64,000 bases of DNA from Turnera subulata (GCA_028386065.3 JAKUCV010005535.1:71943-135942), one strand, 5' to 3'. Shown: positions 24,238-37,963, counted from the stretch's first letter. Notes: a model not told the origin generated them from the letters alone. A program made the numbers and translations.

Positions 24238-26502
24238 GTTGTTGGGACGAGGAGAGTTCTTGCCTCCACTATTATAGCAAACAATAATAACATCTTACAA
24301 TCTGATTATATTGAAAAAATTTATATTTTTATCCTTTAGTTTAGGTTTAATTTTAATTTAGTATATCATTCAGTTTTTTTAAAAAAATAATGTTTGATTA
24401 GTTGTAATTTTTTATCATTTATTTTCATTATTATAAATTTCAATAAACTTTAAAAAAACTTATATCCTTTTTTGGTAAATAAGACATTATTATATTATTA
24501 TGTATATAATTAAAAATAATCTCATAACTCATTTTCATTGAAAAATATAATAATTCAAATATATATTTCAAGTTTAATGTTAAAATAATGATATTTTAGA
24601 ATTTAAATGAAATAATAATAAGTTATAAAATTATTACTTGAAACAAATAATCCGTGACCAGGTGCAGGTATTGTGACTACCTGATTCTAAAAGGTATTCT
24701 GGCCACCTGATTTTAAGATTATCGATTCGGTTTGGTTTTAAAAATTTTCGTGTATATTGGAATCCTAACAACCACCTATAACCCCATGCTACCCGAAACC
24801 ACCAATAATCCCACAATTGGAATTGAATCCATGACTTTTTTAATAAATATTAAGAGAGATGCCACTAAACTATCCTATATTATTATTATTTATTCAATTT
24901 TTTCCTTGTGAAAAATTCACATCAGATGTAATATACTTTCATTTTCCTCCTCATACACAAGTTATTTAAACTGTCATTTTACCAGATAAACAAATTTATG
25001 AGTTTGTTAAGCAAAGAAGTCATATATAACTTGAAAGAACTGAAATGAATTACTTCAATAGTTTACAAATCCAAAAAGACCACATTTGAATAATAATTAT
25101 AATAATATTCTTTTTATTTTTAGGATGGGAGGTTTTGGTAAATTGACATTCTCTACTCTCTCACATCATATTTTCTAGTGTATGAGAAAAACAAAACTAA
25201 AATATACTATCTAACAAGCAAGAACTCTTCTGGATATTGGAGGGATGCCATGGCGATTGCCTTACCAATCAGAAAAAAGATGTCTTTCTCCAAATACAAG
25301 TTGGCAGCTGCCATTGTTATTGATGTATAGGCGTAGAGAAGGGGATTGGATTGGTTTTATAATAATATGGCTCGCTGGTTAAGGATTGAATTCTTGGCGG
25401 TTCCCATAAAAACAATACCCTTATTTTTTTACCCTTATTCTATGGTCCTGAATTATTTCATAGGTTTCGTACTTTGTCCTTAGAATGTTATTATTGGCTA
25501 TTCCATATTGAAAATAAAATATCAATTTTTTTTATATTATTCATTTATCATCTATTTTGAGATTAAACAAGAATAGAAAATAACTGTGACACACTTCCAA
25601 CCCTACAAATTTATATATATATTTTAGTTTTTTTTAAAAGCAAGCTAAACTATCTTCTTTAGTTTTGCTACAACTCTAACTCTATCTATCTATATTTCTA
25701 CTACATATAAAAGCATGAAAAAAAAAAATCAACAAACTGACAGAATTAACCTTATTAATAAATTGTCTATCATATATTGAAAAATCAAAATTTATATTAT
25801 ACCAAATTAGAAAAATAAAAAAATAAATTTAGTTATTCTATTAAAAAAAACTAATTCCAACTAATATACAAAGCAGGAAAAAAAGACCAATGAACCAAAA
25901 AGACACCAACATCCAATTTTATATCTTATTCGTATTTCTATTATAAGTAATATAAATCTATATTTTCTATAAATAATGCTTCGACTATCAATTACAAATC
26001 AACTTTCAAACAAGATGGGCCATTTTTTAACTTTCTAATTAAATTAACTTTTGTTTGGGACACTTTAATAAAATTAACTCAACTTGGATTTATAAAGGTT
26101 TTGAATTTATAAGTTAGATCAACCAAAGGGATAAAATACACAGAATCTTTAGGGCCAAAAATATCTTGTTCATTAAGAATAATTGGAAAAGGTGATGAGA
26201 GCTAACGTTGCCGAGTTTAACAATCTAGACAATTGATGGTTTTCACCTGGTGCTATCGGCCACAATTTGATTCATGTAAAGATTAAAGAGAGAGAGAGCT
26301 GATGGAAATAGTAGAACTCGCATGTAAAATAAATTTACAAACATACTGAATTTGCTAGAAAACTGCTATGTAATACGCTTAACTCTTTTTTAAATATCCC
26401 ATAATCCTAAAAAGGCAACAGAATGATAGCAGAAATTTTTGCATTATCCTTCAAATGATATTGATAAGTGGGGAAGAAGGTGCATGTGCTTCAAAGAGGG
26501 CT
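24238..26502. other. AT-rich intergenic DNA, no gene recognised
   Basis: About 2.2 kb, extremely AT-rich from 24280 to 26100. Around 24640-24870 the minus strand shows tRNA-like boxes (gatagtttagtggcatct and gtcatggattcaattcc), possibly an old SINE. The last 200 bases before 26503 would hold the 3' UTR of the prefoldin gene. Confidence 0.5.
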
Positions 26503-28756
26503 CTACATCACGCTCATTGACATTATCTGACGAGCAAGGCCTGGATCTTGCTGCAAAAGCTCCCTCAAGTTGTTCTCAACCTCTGTCATCTGCTTCTCCA
26601 AATACTCCTTTGAGGTCTGAACCAACATACAATAACTATATTTTTACTCAAGTTTCATGAAAATTTTGGAAATGCAGCTAAACACACAAGGAGGCTTCTG
26701 CTACAAAAGCTTTAAGTCTATGAAAGGAAACTAGATAATCGAAGAAAACCAGACAAGAAAAAGAATCAAGACCAGCATCAACTCCATGACAGTAGACAGC
26801 CTTTTAAAGCTTGAACTACAACTTTTAAAAAATTGCCATACCATATGCTGGCTGGTACAAAAAAAATTTTTACCAGCCTAGTGTTGTTTAATGGCAGAAC
26901 AGCAAAAGCAAAACAACGAATCACCAACAATTAACCAACTAGATCATAATCCTCCAACATATAACAGAATTCTGAAGTATATAAGTGTTCAGAAAACATT
27001 GGTTTTCAATGTATTTTCCTAGTTGTATGTAACATCCGAAAACTTAACCTTTAAAAGGATTTGTCTACCCAATTGAAAGAATGATAATCAATAACAATTG
27101 ACATCCACAAAGACCAGTAATTTACAGTTTCTGGTAGTTGTTCATGATAGCCAACTACAGCAGTTTAATAGTTGCCATAATAATACTGACCACTCTTAGT
27201 CATTAGCACAAACCCCACGCTACGCAATACACTTTTTTGCTTCCATTTTTTTTTTTTCCAGAGAGACAATACTCTGAGCCCCAACAGCCTAACCATTTCT
27301 TTTTCAAGCTTTCATCAAAAGTAGAGAAATAGAGAACAAGATAAATAAGTTTGTTAGACAGGCTTTCAAATGTTTATGCTTTCTTAGCAAATGCTAAGCG
27401 AATAGACAAATAACTGATAAGCACATAGTTTAGTGCATGTTGAGAACCCAAATGTTCACGTAGCATTAACCAAAAGAAAGTTACTTGCACTCGTAGAAGC
27501 ATACCTTCACAATTTGTGAGTGAGATAAAATACGTTGAATTACAAAAAAAAGCATGTACCCGGCTAAATGAAGAACAGAACAGAACTTTTACGGAATTGT
27601 CATCATTTCAAGAATGAAACCAGAAGTAGTTTGCTTTGCCAAACAGATGTAAGGAAAGCAGAATTTACACAAGGGCAGAGTTAGGTTTTGATGAAAAATA
27701 TTGTATGAGTCAAGTGTCTTTGTTATACTCTAGAGTTTTGAAAATACGTTAAGAATTTGTTTCCTGTTTAGTAACAAGAAGTAATATTCTTCATCTGAAA
27801 TGGGGATAATGCTAAACCCTATACACAAGGTTGAGATTGTACTATTGCAACTAGCAGCAGATAGATATTGATTAATAATAACAAGCAAACTACAGCGTTG
27901 GTAATTCTGGAAGTGATACTGATAAAGAGAAGTGATATGCGAGCGAGGAAGGGAAGGGGGGAGAGCATCTAGGAAGAGGGGTTTAAGTGGATTTGGTGAG
28001 AGGTTACATCCATACAAGAAACTGTGACAGGGCGTCAAGATAGGGAAGGGAGTGAGGTACCTGCAGCGAAGATATTGCAGCCTCGCTATCCTTGAGCTTC
28101 TGCTCCTGTTCGCTTATTAGGAGTGAAGTAGGCTCCAAGACAAATCTGGAAAGCAAAAGGAAAGATAAAAACGAAGAATAAATAAGTCAAACTCCTATTT
28201 CAAACAGGAGCAGAATAGATCAGTCTTTTACTGAATACAGATGAGTGCAGTGCTCACGTTCTGCCTGCAAAATAACACAAAAGACACAAAAAGTTTCAAA
28301 TCCGTTTTTCCAATTCTGAACAGGAAAACAATGTAAACAATGTGAGGAGGATAGAGGAATACCAATGGATTTATAGGTATTTGTATCACTGGGCAGCTGG
28401 CGAAGCTCCTCCAAGGTCAAGAAAGCACGCTTCTTTTCTCCTTCCTTGCTTCGCATCTGGTTCTGCACCTGAACCCCCCCCCCCCCCCAAAAAAAAAAAA
28501 ATCAAGGAAATCACTTCCAAAGAGACACAAATCACAAGCCACAAGCCCTCCAAACCAAATTTTTTCATAAAAAAAAAAAAGAAAAAACCTGCTTGAATTT
28601 GGCAGTGGTCTCAATCATGCGACCTTGGAGCTCCAGAAAAGCCTGATGAAAAAAGCAAAAGAGCAATAGAGGAATCAAAAGAAAATGCCACAATTAGATA
28701 AAACCCTAAAACCATAAAAGAACATATCTTACTGCTCTGGTTGTTTCGTCGGCCAT
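26503..28756 (-). CDS. PFD1: Prefoldin subunit 1 (PFD1)
   Basis: Minus-strand coding exons: 28733-28756, 28589-28642, 28363-28468, 28258-28264 (7 nt), 28061-28145 and 26503-26616; total 390 nt, 129 aa, the normal family length. Start MADETTRAAFLELQGRMIET, then QNQMRSKEGEKKRAFLTLEE, then KSIGRTFVLEP, then KEYLEKQMTEVENNLRELLQ, ending MSMSVM. This is the beta-type prefoldin fold: two long coiled-coil helices flanking a beta hairpin. Prefoldin is a cytosolic hexamer that passes nascent tubulin and actin to the CCT chaperonin. The 7-nt exon (gcagaac in sense) is required to keep frame: it supplies Gly-Arg-Thr between KSI and FVLEP. The last intron is 1.44 kb. A TATA box lies about 95 bp upstream of the ATG. 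Confidence 0.95.
28258..28264 (-). other. PFD1: 7-nt coding microexon of PFD1
   Basis: In sense orientation: ttttgcag / GCAGAAC / gtgagc. Both splice signals are good. The phases fit exactly (exon 3 ends in phase 1, the microexon moves it to phase 2, exon 5 begins A-TTT). Without it the conserved Gly-Arg-Thr of prefoldin 1 is lost and the frame breaks. Confidence 0.9.
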
Positions 28757-28851
28757 AGAGATGTTTTCACGCTCCTCAGCTCTCTCTAGTCTTACTACTA
28801 TCTTCTCTTGTCTACTGCCCCGCCAGTTAGGTGTTTTTCCTTTCGGTCCTT

Positions 28852-28859
28852 CTTATATA
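28852..28859 (-). promoter_or_regulatory. TATA box of PFD1
   Basis: Tatataag on the minus strand, 96-103 bases upstream of the start codon, a normal distance for a plant core promoter with a short leader. Confidence 0.6.
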
Positions 28860-29752
28860 TTCACTCAGCCCCCAAGTTTCCCATTTTCTTTCGCCCTTTT
28901 TTAGTGAGCAACTTCTTTCTCTTCCTTCTTTTTTTTATTAACCCTTTTTTTTTTCTTATCAATATTCAACCAAAAATTTTCTCATAAAGAAAAATTCAAT
29001 CAAGAATTCCCCTGTTTTCTTCTTAACCTAGATGCTCAAGCACTTGTTTTTAATTCTCAACAGTAGTTGTCGAATGAGATATAATTATAAATCAAACTCA
29101 AGCGAAAACTTTCGGCGACAACTGTTCTAACATTTTTTATTTTTATTTCCTTAAGATAGTTATTCTATAAATTAATATATTTTATCAAAAAGTTGCGATA
29201 TTTCTTATTTTTTGTATATCCTATCCAACCCCAAATCGATTTTCTCTTTATCTTATTTATCTTCTTATTTATTTTCATTAACAGAAATATACTAAAAACA
29301 TATAGTTTATAGTTCATACGTATTTGGCTTTCTTTTGCTTGCTTGATGATACATCTTATTAGTGAACAATATAATCTCGATAGGATCTCAATAGTTTCTT
29401 ACCTATTTATTATCTAATAATAGGAATAGAAATGAATTGTGGCAAATTAAGTGTTGATAGGTTTAACTCAGCTCTCATGAAGCGAATGATGAGATTTTTT
29501 GTTATGATATTACTTCATAACAGTATATATTGCTGTCGTGATTTTCTGTTAAAGGAGTCTTTATTTTAAAATTTTGAGATGTATCAAATGAATTACATTA
29601 GACTCATAATTTACTAATGAGACATACATTATTGGTAAAAACTTGGAAGTCCTCACAACCGTGAAGACCAAGAACAAAGAAAAGAAAATGTTAAATCTTT
29701 TTAGCATATGATGTAGAACCATTGAAGGGAAAGTCCCAGGGAGTGCCAGGAC
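28860..29752. other. Intergenic, no gene recognised
   Basis: AT-rich spacer between the PFD1 promoter and the 3' end of CNX2. No ORF or repeat of note. The CNX2 polyadenylation site should lie in its right part, just below 29753. Confidence 0.5.
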
Positions 29753-32700
29753 CTAGCCACCTATATGTATCATTGGTCGATTTGCCGTTTTTGCAATGTC
29801 AAACATTCCAGCATGAGAAGCTTTCTTCCTTTTGACCTGAAGCAAACAAGTGAAACTCTCTTCAGACGACCAATAGCGGCTTGAGGAGAAAGCAAACTTG
29901 TTGTAGCACATCCCATGAAACCATGAATGTTCAAGTCAAAAGCAAAAACAGATATTCCAATGAATTATAGACGACCTAGGCTACACCACATGATGTCCCA
30001 TACTACAAACAAGAAAACACGTTGACGTTTATGTTATTTGCACAAAAGACACAGAGCTGAAAGGCCAAAACTGCATACCGCTGCTCCAATTATTCTCCTA
30101 AGTTCATGATCGTCAGCACCACCGCGAAGAGGGTCTCTTAAGCTAACCTACAAAGTCAAAGCGCCAATGATAAGTATGAAATATGACAGAGCAGGCAGAA
30201 AAAAGGAATAGAGCAAAGAACTAAGAAAATATCTTGTGCATAAGGCAACAATATGTAGCACACCTATCCCCTAAATAGCTTGAAGGAAAGAACAGGACTT
30301 TTGCAATTGACTTAGCTTATTGCTACAACTATAATGGTTGAAGCATGCTTTCTTCCATGTACAAGATCATAATTCGGAAATACAGAACACAAAAGAAAAG
30401 GGTGAAAAGTTGAAGCATTAGAAGCGGACCAAATGTTGATATTTAATTACCTGATTGATTGTAAGAAAATGCGATTTCCCTAGCTCAACCTATTGTGAAA
30501 TAACAGACTTGCAAACGGAGCCTGTGACCTTGGACTCGAGAAAGAATCCCACTTAATGATAATATGAAGAAAACAAATGATCATGACATCTAAAAATAAT
30601 GATAATTCATAAAAGCCAGCTGCATGTTTCAGGATATCAGTCCACAAGAAAGTGAGCAACAAGCCATTACCACAATTTGTAGCCCAAGGTGAAACAGCAA
30701 AAAAGGGTCACTTATTTGTTGTTTTACTGTTACATCAAGGGGCAAGCGAAGGTGGACACTTGCTAGGTGGTGCAGTGGGCGAGGATACGGCCTATGTGGC
30801 TTAAATACGGAGGTGACAGAGACATTGCAGTTTTTTATGGCACCTTCACAAAAGCAGGAAAAATGGAAGGAGTAGTCCTGATGGCCAATTGATCTGATGC
30901 AAGCAACGACATTTACACGAAATAGAAGAGAACCAGGGAGAAGATAGAAAAATCTGAGGAGAAAAGCTTTCTTATTCGGTTTTGCTTGCTTTGGACTAAA
31001 TACTAATGATGTTGAAGGTAAGACTCAAACCGGAGACCTCACCCTCTGGCTTTGCAATAGTACCAATACACAACAAGCCCATTGGTAACATTGGATTAAT
31101 TTTGCAAAGCGTGACAAGAGACAACCACAAAGCAGAGCACAACTAGAAAAAGTCACCAAACAGGCCTTAAACTAGCAAATCCATCTTTCCTACGAAGTTC
31201 ATGGGATCCAACCAAATAGCTGTATTGGTTTTCCAATAGTATACCTCTTCTTGCCTATACTCTCTGAATCTCCTATGCCTTGTGTTGACTCTCCTGCCTT
31301 TGAAGTACTCACTTCATGCATGCTAGGAGCCTGGTATCTCTTAGAGAGATCTTTCAAGATCCACATGCAATCTGATGCCAGTCTACTCATCCATTTGACC
31401 AAATACTTTAAGAACCACCACAAGAAGTAGAAACAAAGATCCCAACATCTCGTCTCATGATGAATGCTTCAAGATTGAGAACAACAAATTCATATGAAGT
31501 GTTAAACTATTCAGGTTCATAAGTATTGTCTTCAACAATTCTTGTACTATAACTTGATCTCAATCTTCAAATTCAAAAAATCACTATGTTAATGAGATAA
31601 ATATATTTGGGTCTAGTACCAATGCTTACTGTTACCAACGCTTTAGCATTCATCTGCAGTTGCACTTGCTCTGTCACTAGGCAGGTTAAATTGAGAAAGG
31701 AACCAGATCAAATGGCGCCTCCATTGCAAAATCTCAAACAATTCCAAATGAAACCGGACCAGCAGAGCAACTAAGGATCTATAATATTCAAATGAAATGG
31801 AAAAATTGTAGGACACGTATTGGACAAGTAGACCTTGCTAATATTTAAGCAAGAAACTTTCATGCTTCTTGAAGTTGCTGTGACTTATGTACCTCAGCTT
31901 AAAAAAATCAGGAAATGAATGATCATCTTGCCAGTAAAAGCAAAATTTATACCCGTCAAAATGGTCTGGAAAGAATTTAGCAAAAGACAGAGACCATCAG
32001 ATTGCCTATGGATTTCATCAATAGAATTTCAACACCTTCACTGGGACATCTATGAGAGATACCACCCCATTACCTCACAAGTGTCTTCTTCACAAGAAAG
32101 TGTAAACTATGCAAATGCATGGACTGTTCTCTATTTTTTCTGCAATAAGAATGAGGCCTAGCTGAAAGTATATGAAGCTACTTGTAGCCCATTTACAATA
32201 TCACCAGTTAGAACCTGCACATAACGCTGTCTAGCCTAGATGGTAGGTTGACTGAATTTAAGGCAGTTAAGAAAATTATGCTTTCCTCGAAAGCTATTTT
32301 GTAATTTTAAAATAGTTAACCGACCAATTACTTCATTTAAAAATATTCAAAGGGCTAGCAGGAAGCAAATATCTCTTATTGTGTTGCTTAGGGCACATAC
32401 TCAAGGGGTACCTCCTTCATTTGCTTATATACACACAGGTTGTACATCAGTCCCTGAATGAATGCATGAACTGAGTAACTAAGGATTAAAGCTTGGATCA
32501 ATGATGCATCACTCTGAGGTTGATGCCCAAGATTCTCATCAAGAATGATTCCCAGAACTGATGGTGGTGCCTTGTCATTCTCCGCTTTCTTTTGGTCTTT
32601 TATTCTTCAACCTTAACTGTTGAATGTCCTTTGTTACTATTTCCAACTAGCAGTTCATAACCACTCAAACAACAGAAAGTATCCTAGCAATTTATTGTTC

Positions 32701-35609
32701 TCATTTTCAAGAAATGAACATGGAATGTATATGATGGAAATACATGAAGACTTTCAAGAGAGAACAAAGTCTAACTTTAAGCCAATGTAGCTATGTAGCA
32801 CATTCACCACTTTAAACCTTCACTGTAACAATGTTTTTCACTCAAAGATGCATATGCATGTTCAATGTCTTGCTTAAGTAAGGATTGTTATGCAGTCCTT
32901 CTGTAATCTTGCTTCACCTATGGGTAATGTTGGAAGCTTTTGGAAACAGCCAACCAATCAACTGCTTCACGTGGAAGTGTTGACAGGCTATCTGGAAGCA
33001 GGCAGCAGTGTGGACCTCCACACATTGCAATGCACCTCCTTAGTTTGACTTATTTTTTCGTAAATAGGCTGGACTTCTAAAGGATGGAAGAAAAAAAAAA
33101 TGTTGAAAGTTTTCAGATACTGAAACAACGGATCTCCTCTTTTGGGCATCATGCCTCAGATTTTCTAGCAGAGTGGTGGTTTTTTCCCCTTTTATTATAA
33201 TTGCCATTGCCGAAATTCGCAACTAGTAAGTCTTATCCTTAGTCAGGCCTAATTTATGAGGTTAAAAGAAGTTTGGTACTTTTCCAAGTATAATCTACCC
33301 CAAAAATCAGAAGCTCTATTTCAATCACATAGGCACTGGCAAAATGAAAAAAATAAATGGTTTAGCATCAGCATCTTAAACAGTTAAACATCAACTCCCT
33401 TATCCCAAATTTTCATTAAAAAGGAATTCATAGAATAACAAGCAAGAACACGTATGTAAAGTTGATTGGGGAAGGGAAAATTGAAAAACAATCTCCATGC
33501 AAAAGCATACACAGAGAAAAATATGACAAGGAATAGAGATTCACCTCTGAAGGGCCAAAAAGGCATACTTTAAAGTTTCCGTCAGCCAAAAGACGCAGTC
33601 TATTGCAACCAGCACAAAAATGCTCTGTCATTGATGTGATAAAAGAAACAGTACCAATATGTCCCTCGATCTGGAAGTTCTTGGCTGTCTCTGAAGGGTG
33701 ATCCTGCACTCTCTTTAGGGACTTGAACTGCTTTTCCTGTTCAGAAACAATAAGTTAGTGCAGAATCTAGGAGGAAGCATTAAGACATGTCTTAATAGGA
33801 ATGTTAACAATACAATTCCGCACTCCAATTTTTCATTTACAATCAATTTTTTCCCTCTACATCAGTTTGGTTCCCTCTGCACCAATTGATTTTGGAGACA
33901 TGGAGTTGTTGCTTGCTCTGTAGCGTTTGACTAGATCTAGTGCCAAAGAAGGAAAATTACTGTTCTAGGAGGAACAAGAACATATTGGATGGCATTGCAA
34001 AGAAAACACTAAACAGAAGAGGCATGAAATGAATTTATATATATTATACAAAATATTTAGTATTGAGCTAAACTCTATCATGGAAACTAAAGAGGATGAC
34101 CTGTTAGAGTTCTACCTTACCACTGTATCCAACATCTCTGAGAAGGGGACAAGTTTCTTGACATTCCAGACATTACCATCAAAAGGCATGAATTCGATGA
34201 ATCGAACATTAATGGGTCTGTCACGTGTCAACCGCACGAAATCACATATCTCATCGTCATTATACCCACGCATCACCACACAATTCACCTAACAGAAATG
34301 AGCAAGGGAAAATTAATTTATTTCACAGAGGGTGGAATTAGCAAGACAATAAAAAAGAAGAAATAATTGATAGTTGAACATATCCCAAATAAGTGAAGTG
34401 GCTGATTACATTATTGAAGGAAGAAAATATCCAACCAACATAATTAGGAGAAAAAAAGGGGTAAAAAAAATCACAAAGAAGTAACATACCTTCACAGGAT
34501 TATACCCAGACTCTACAGCAACATTAATTGATTCCATAACCCTGTCATGCCCTTTACGCCTGGTCAAAAATTCAAACTTGGCCGGAACCAATGTGTCCAA
34601 ACTGATATTTAGTTTAGTGAGACCACATTCTTTGAGCTTCGGCAGCTTTCTGGCTAGAGTAATTCCATTTGTAGTCATGGCCAATGTCTTCAGTCCTTTC
34701 AAGCTAGACAATGAGAAGCATATATCTTCAATATCTTTCCTAAGGGTCGGCTCCCCACCTGTCAACCGAATTTTATCCACCCCAGAACTCACAAATAGAC
34801 TTGCCAAGTGAACAATCTCATTGTGTGAAAGCAATTGAGAGCTAGGGGTGAGCTCCACCCCCTCCGCCGGCATACAGTACTGACACCTAAGATTGCAGCG
34901 TTCCGTCAAGGAGATTCGCAAGTATGAGTGCATCCTTCCAAATGAATCAGTAAGCATATCGGATGCATGATCAGAGGAGTGTGGGTTTTCTGACAACTTG
35001 GAGCAGGAAGTGGAATACACCCTTGGTAAGGCTCCTGCCAGATAACCACAAAAGGAACCTTCACTGATGCCATTTGTGGAAGCATAGTACGGTCCAAGGT
35101 CACAATCAACCTGCAAGTCAAGCGGGAAAATACTCGCCTGTTTAAACTTCCGTCGTAAAATACCCTTCCATGTGTGTCAAGCATAAAGGGCCATAATCCC
35201 CAAAAGGACCAAGAAATGAAGAAGTTATTAACTAGATACGAGGAGAGGAAGGCTTTTTGTAATTCTGTTATTGCAAAATCGTTTTTAGTGCTTGACAATA
35301 GTAGTAAAGAGCATAGACAATACCACCAGCACCATCACCACCTAGGATCACATAAAGCATCGATCTTCAAGACAATAATAACATGGGTTACAGTTAACAG
35401 GAGGCACCGATAGATTATTACCATGAAAACCAAAACAAAAACAAACACACAGACAAAAAGGAAGAACAGAGGGAAAAAAAAAAAAACTCCAAATAATGGC
35501 AGTTAAGAAGACACACACCGGAAAGGGAGCGTATTACCAACGGGGAATTGGAATTTCTGACACCCAAATGCCAGTTAACAATCCTGGACATGAACCGCCG
35601 CCTGATCAT
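29753..35609 (-). CDS. CNX2: CNX2, mitochondrial GTP 3',8-cyclase (MoaA family)
   Basis: Minus-strand coding exons: 35538-35609, 34490-35110, 34121-34288, 33545-33736, 30079-30147 and 29753-29836; 1206 nt, 401 aa (Arabidopsis CNX2 is about 390). This radical-SAM enzyme makes the first molybdenum-cofactor intermediate from GTP, in plant mitochondria. Visible: an Arg-rich targeting start ([16 protein letters not shown]); the SAM-binding cluster C96-x3-C100-x2-C103 ([10 protein letters not shown]); [14 protein letters not shown]; the second 4Fe-4S cluster C328-x2-C331-x13-C345 ([10 protein letters not shown] to KVC); and the essential C-terminal Gly-Gly (HIGG). Exon 1 is chosen because MxRRxFxSRI-HLG-RNSN resembles the Arabidopsis N-terminus and splices in phase to VDCDLG. 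Intron 4 is 3.4 kb and intron 1 is 427 bp; the others are shorter. Confidence 0.95.
30148..33544 (-). other. Long CNX2 intron, no internal gene recognised
   Basis: The 3.4-kb intron between the exon encoding the second Fe-S cluster and the exon starting VSLRDPLRG. ORFs inside have no family support. Near 31010-31085 the minus strand has tRNA-like boxes (gggcttgttgtgtattggt and ctccggtttgagtctta) that may mark an old SINE. Confidence 0.5.
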
Positions 35610-36442
35610 CGTAGGAATTTGGAAGTTCGAGAGAGAGGGATAACTCCTGATTTAAGTTGTCAAGTACAGACAGAAGCAGCAGAAGTAGAAGTAAATATAC
35701 CACAGCTCCCAGATTGGGCTGAATGATGGAGAGAGATAGAGAGGAAAAGTGGATTGCGGTCCTTGTTTGTTTACTTCTAGTGAGGTTCCACGCGGGATGC
35801 CTCATGCCGCCACCATTATAAAGCTAAACTGTGGGGCCCCGCCGCCATCATATTACCTACCCAAAAACATTAACATTCCAAGTAAAAACAGGCAACGCTC
35901 CATTTACGGGTGATAATTTGATGTCACGTGTTGGGTGCAAGTCATATGAAAAAGTTCAGGCCTTTAGAGGTCTCCCAAAGGGTATTCAAAACTTACTCCA
36001 CCAGCGGATAATGTTTGTTGGTGTCATGTCATGTGGATCTATAAACTTTGGTATGGTAAGTGTTGTTGAGTTGGTGACTGTCCATGGTTTTTGTTAGATT
36101 TTTATGCCTTACATGTTGAATTAGATGATGGTTTGAGATGGATTTATATGCTTAAATTGACATGCATCCATGTTTCAACTTTTCTTAGATTTGTTCCTTA
36201 AGAAGCAATAATTATTTTCCCAAGATTTTTTAATCAAATAAAATTTAAGCAGCCGCAACTCCTGTTAAAGTGAGAAACCCTAATTAAATTTTGGATGGAT
36301 TTTTAGAATATTTTTTTTCATCAACTGATGGTTTTAACAATTGGATTTGTGAGCATGTGCAGATACATGTTGATTTTCAAGTCAACTAGTAATGTTACCT
36401 CTTGCATACCTGAAAAGGTTTTTTTGGGAAGGTCCTTCCCTG

Positions 36443-36604
36443 CAGTGGCGGACACAAGGGGACAAAATTTTTATCCTGAACTATTTTTAGTATGCATTTG
36501 TGTAAAATAGTCTTTATTTTGGTGGTAATTAGAAGTTAAAAATTAAATTTGAATTCATTTTATTTTTTTGGCCCTTCCAAAAATACTTTTCTGGTCCGTC
36601 ACTG
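36443..36604. mobile_element. hAT-like MITE (about 162 bp)
   Basis: Termini cagtggcggac and gtccgtcactg are inverted copies with one mismatch. Flanks ttccctgc (36436-36443) and tttcctgc (36605-36612) form an 8-bp target duplication with one mismatch, the length used by hAT elements. The interior is AT-rich with no ORF. The first base of the element overlaps the left duplication, so the left edge is uncertain by one base. Confidence 0.65.
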
Positions 36605-36958
36605 TTTCCTGCAACTAAACAATTTTGTATATTTTTTTTAATCAATGTTTTTGTATATATTAAGAGGTGGGTGGATTTCAGGTGGAAAAACAAAAGAAAA
36701 ACTATAAAATAAATAAATTAAAAATGATCGGAGATATTTATTTATGCTGCGAGAGAAGTAAATGGATGGATGGGTCAAGGGATAACAAGCTTTAACAACC
36801 ATCCACCGAGCGATGATAATGACATTAATATTTTTGGCGAGTTTAGCTAAAACCCAATTAGAAAGAATTCATGACAAAAAAAAAAATAAAAGGGAGAGGG
36901 TATAAAGACTTGCAAAAGTTAATTAAAAAAAAAAAGAGGCTAAAATGACAAGGCATTG

Positions 36959-36967
36959 GAAATTGGC
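36959..36967 (+). repeat. Target-site duplication, left copy (9 bp)
   Basis: Gaaattggc, identical to the 9 bp at 43800-43808 on the far side of the element. Nine-base duplications are the signature of Mutator-type insertion. Confidence 0.92.
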
Positions 36968-37117
36968 AGGTAAAATGCATGTTTGGTCACTGTACCGCAT
37001 GCGCGCGCTGGATTTTGGTCACTCTACCGACTTTTGCTGGATTTTGGTCACTCTACCATTTGAATTTGATGGATTTTGGTTCGGCGCGGTTAGTGGGGCC
37101 CGTTTTTAACACGTGTG
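36968..37117 (+). repeat. MULE left terminal inverted repeat
   Basis: Contains three copies of a short unit (ttggtcact followed by ctggattttggtc or gatggattttggtt). The promoter of the transposase should lie here or just inside. The inverse copy is at 43650-43799. Confidence 0.9.
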
Positions 37118-37963
37118 GAACGGAGAGTGGCTGGTGTGCGGTTATGGGTCCCACATACCATTTCCCGACCCACGGAACCCGATTTGCTTGTGAGGACAAC
37201 CCGTTCCAGATGAGAACGGGTTACTCCAATTCCCAAACATGCATTTACCCCCCTTTTATTCCCCAATTCCACCCATTCATCTCTTCCTCTCTGGGACCCT
37301 AATTCTCCTCTCCCTCTCTCTCTCACTTTCTGAACTCAGCCGGCTGCAAAACCATCCCCAATTCCCAAATTATGAACCCAAATTGGAAGCCCTAATTCTC
37401 CTCTCCCTCTCTCTCTAACTTTCTCGAAAGCCCTAATTCCTGCCAAATTGGTGTCGTTCCCGATCGTCTCTAGTTCCCTCTCATTCCTTTCTTGCTTCCT
37501 TCGCTTGACATGCATCGAGGGCGACGATAAGGGCTCCATTTCGATGGTTAGGGTTTCTTGGTCTTCTCGCTTATACCCGCATTTAACCGTGTGGTTTCAG
37601 AAATGGCGACAGGTGGTCCAGGGTGTTTTTGAGGGGTGACAGGTCATAGGTTCTGAGGTAGCCCGAGGTGGTGGAAGGTGGTCCAAGGTGGGGGTGTTTA
37701 TTTCTTTATGGTTTCGATTGTGGCAGACATGCTATTCTTTATTGCAGCCACAATAATTGTTTATTTTCTTTTTTTTGTATGTCCATATACTGTTTTGTTT
37801 ATTCACAGATGAGTAGGTGGTCATGCATGCATTGTTTGCATGTTCTGTACAACGAAGTCGTTTTCCATGCTTTCATTCCTTGCATTCTCTAACAAGTGAG
37901 TGGGTGTTTTTCATTCCCTTGTCCCAATCTTGACGTTGTTTTGCCTTGTGACAGGGTGGCAGT

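Noticed and set aside
24640..24880. tRNA gene or SINE on the minus strand
   Set aside because: A-box-like and B-box-like words are present, but no cloverleaf can be drawn, and no tail or target duplication was found.
28480..28580. Poly(C)/poly(A) tract as a pseudogene tail
   Set aside because: It lies in intron 2 of PFD1 between a valid donor and acceptor and is best seen as simple sequence.
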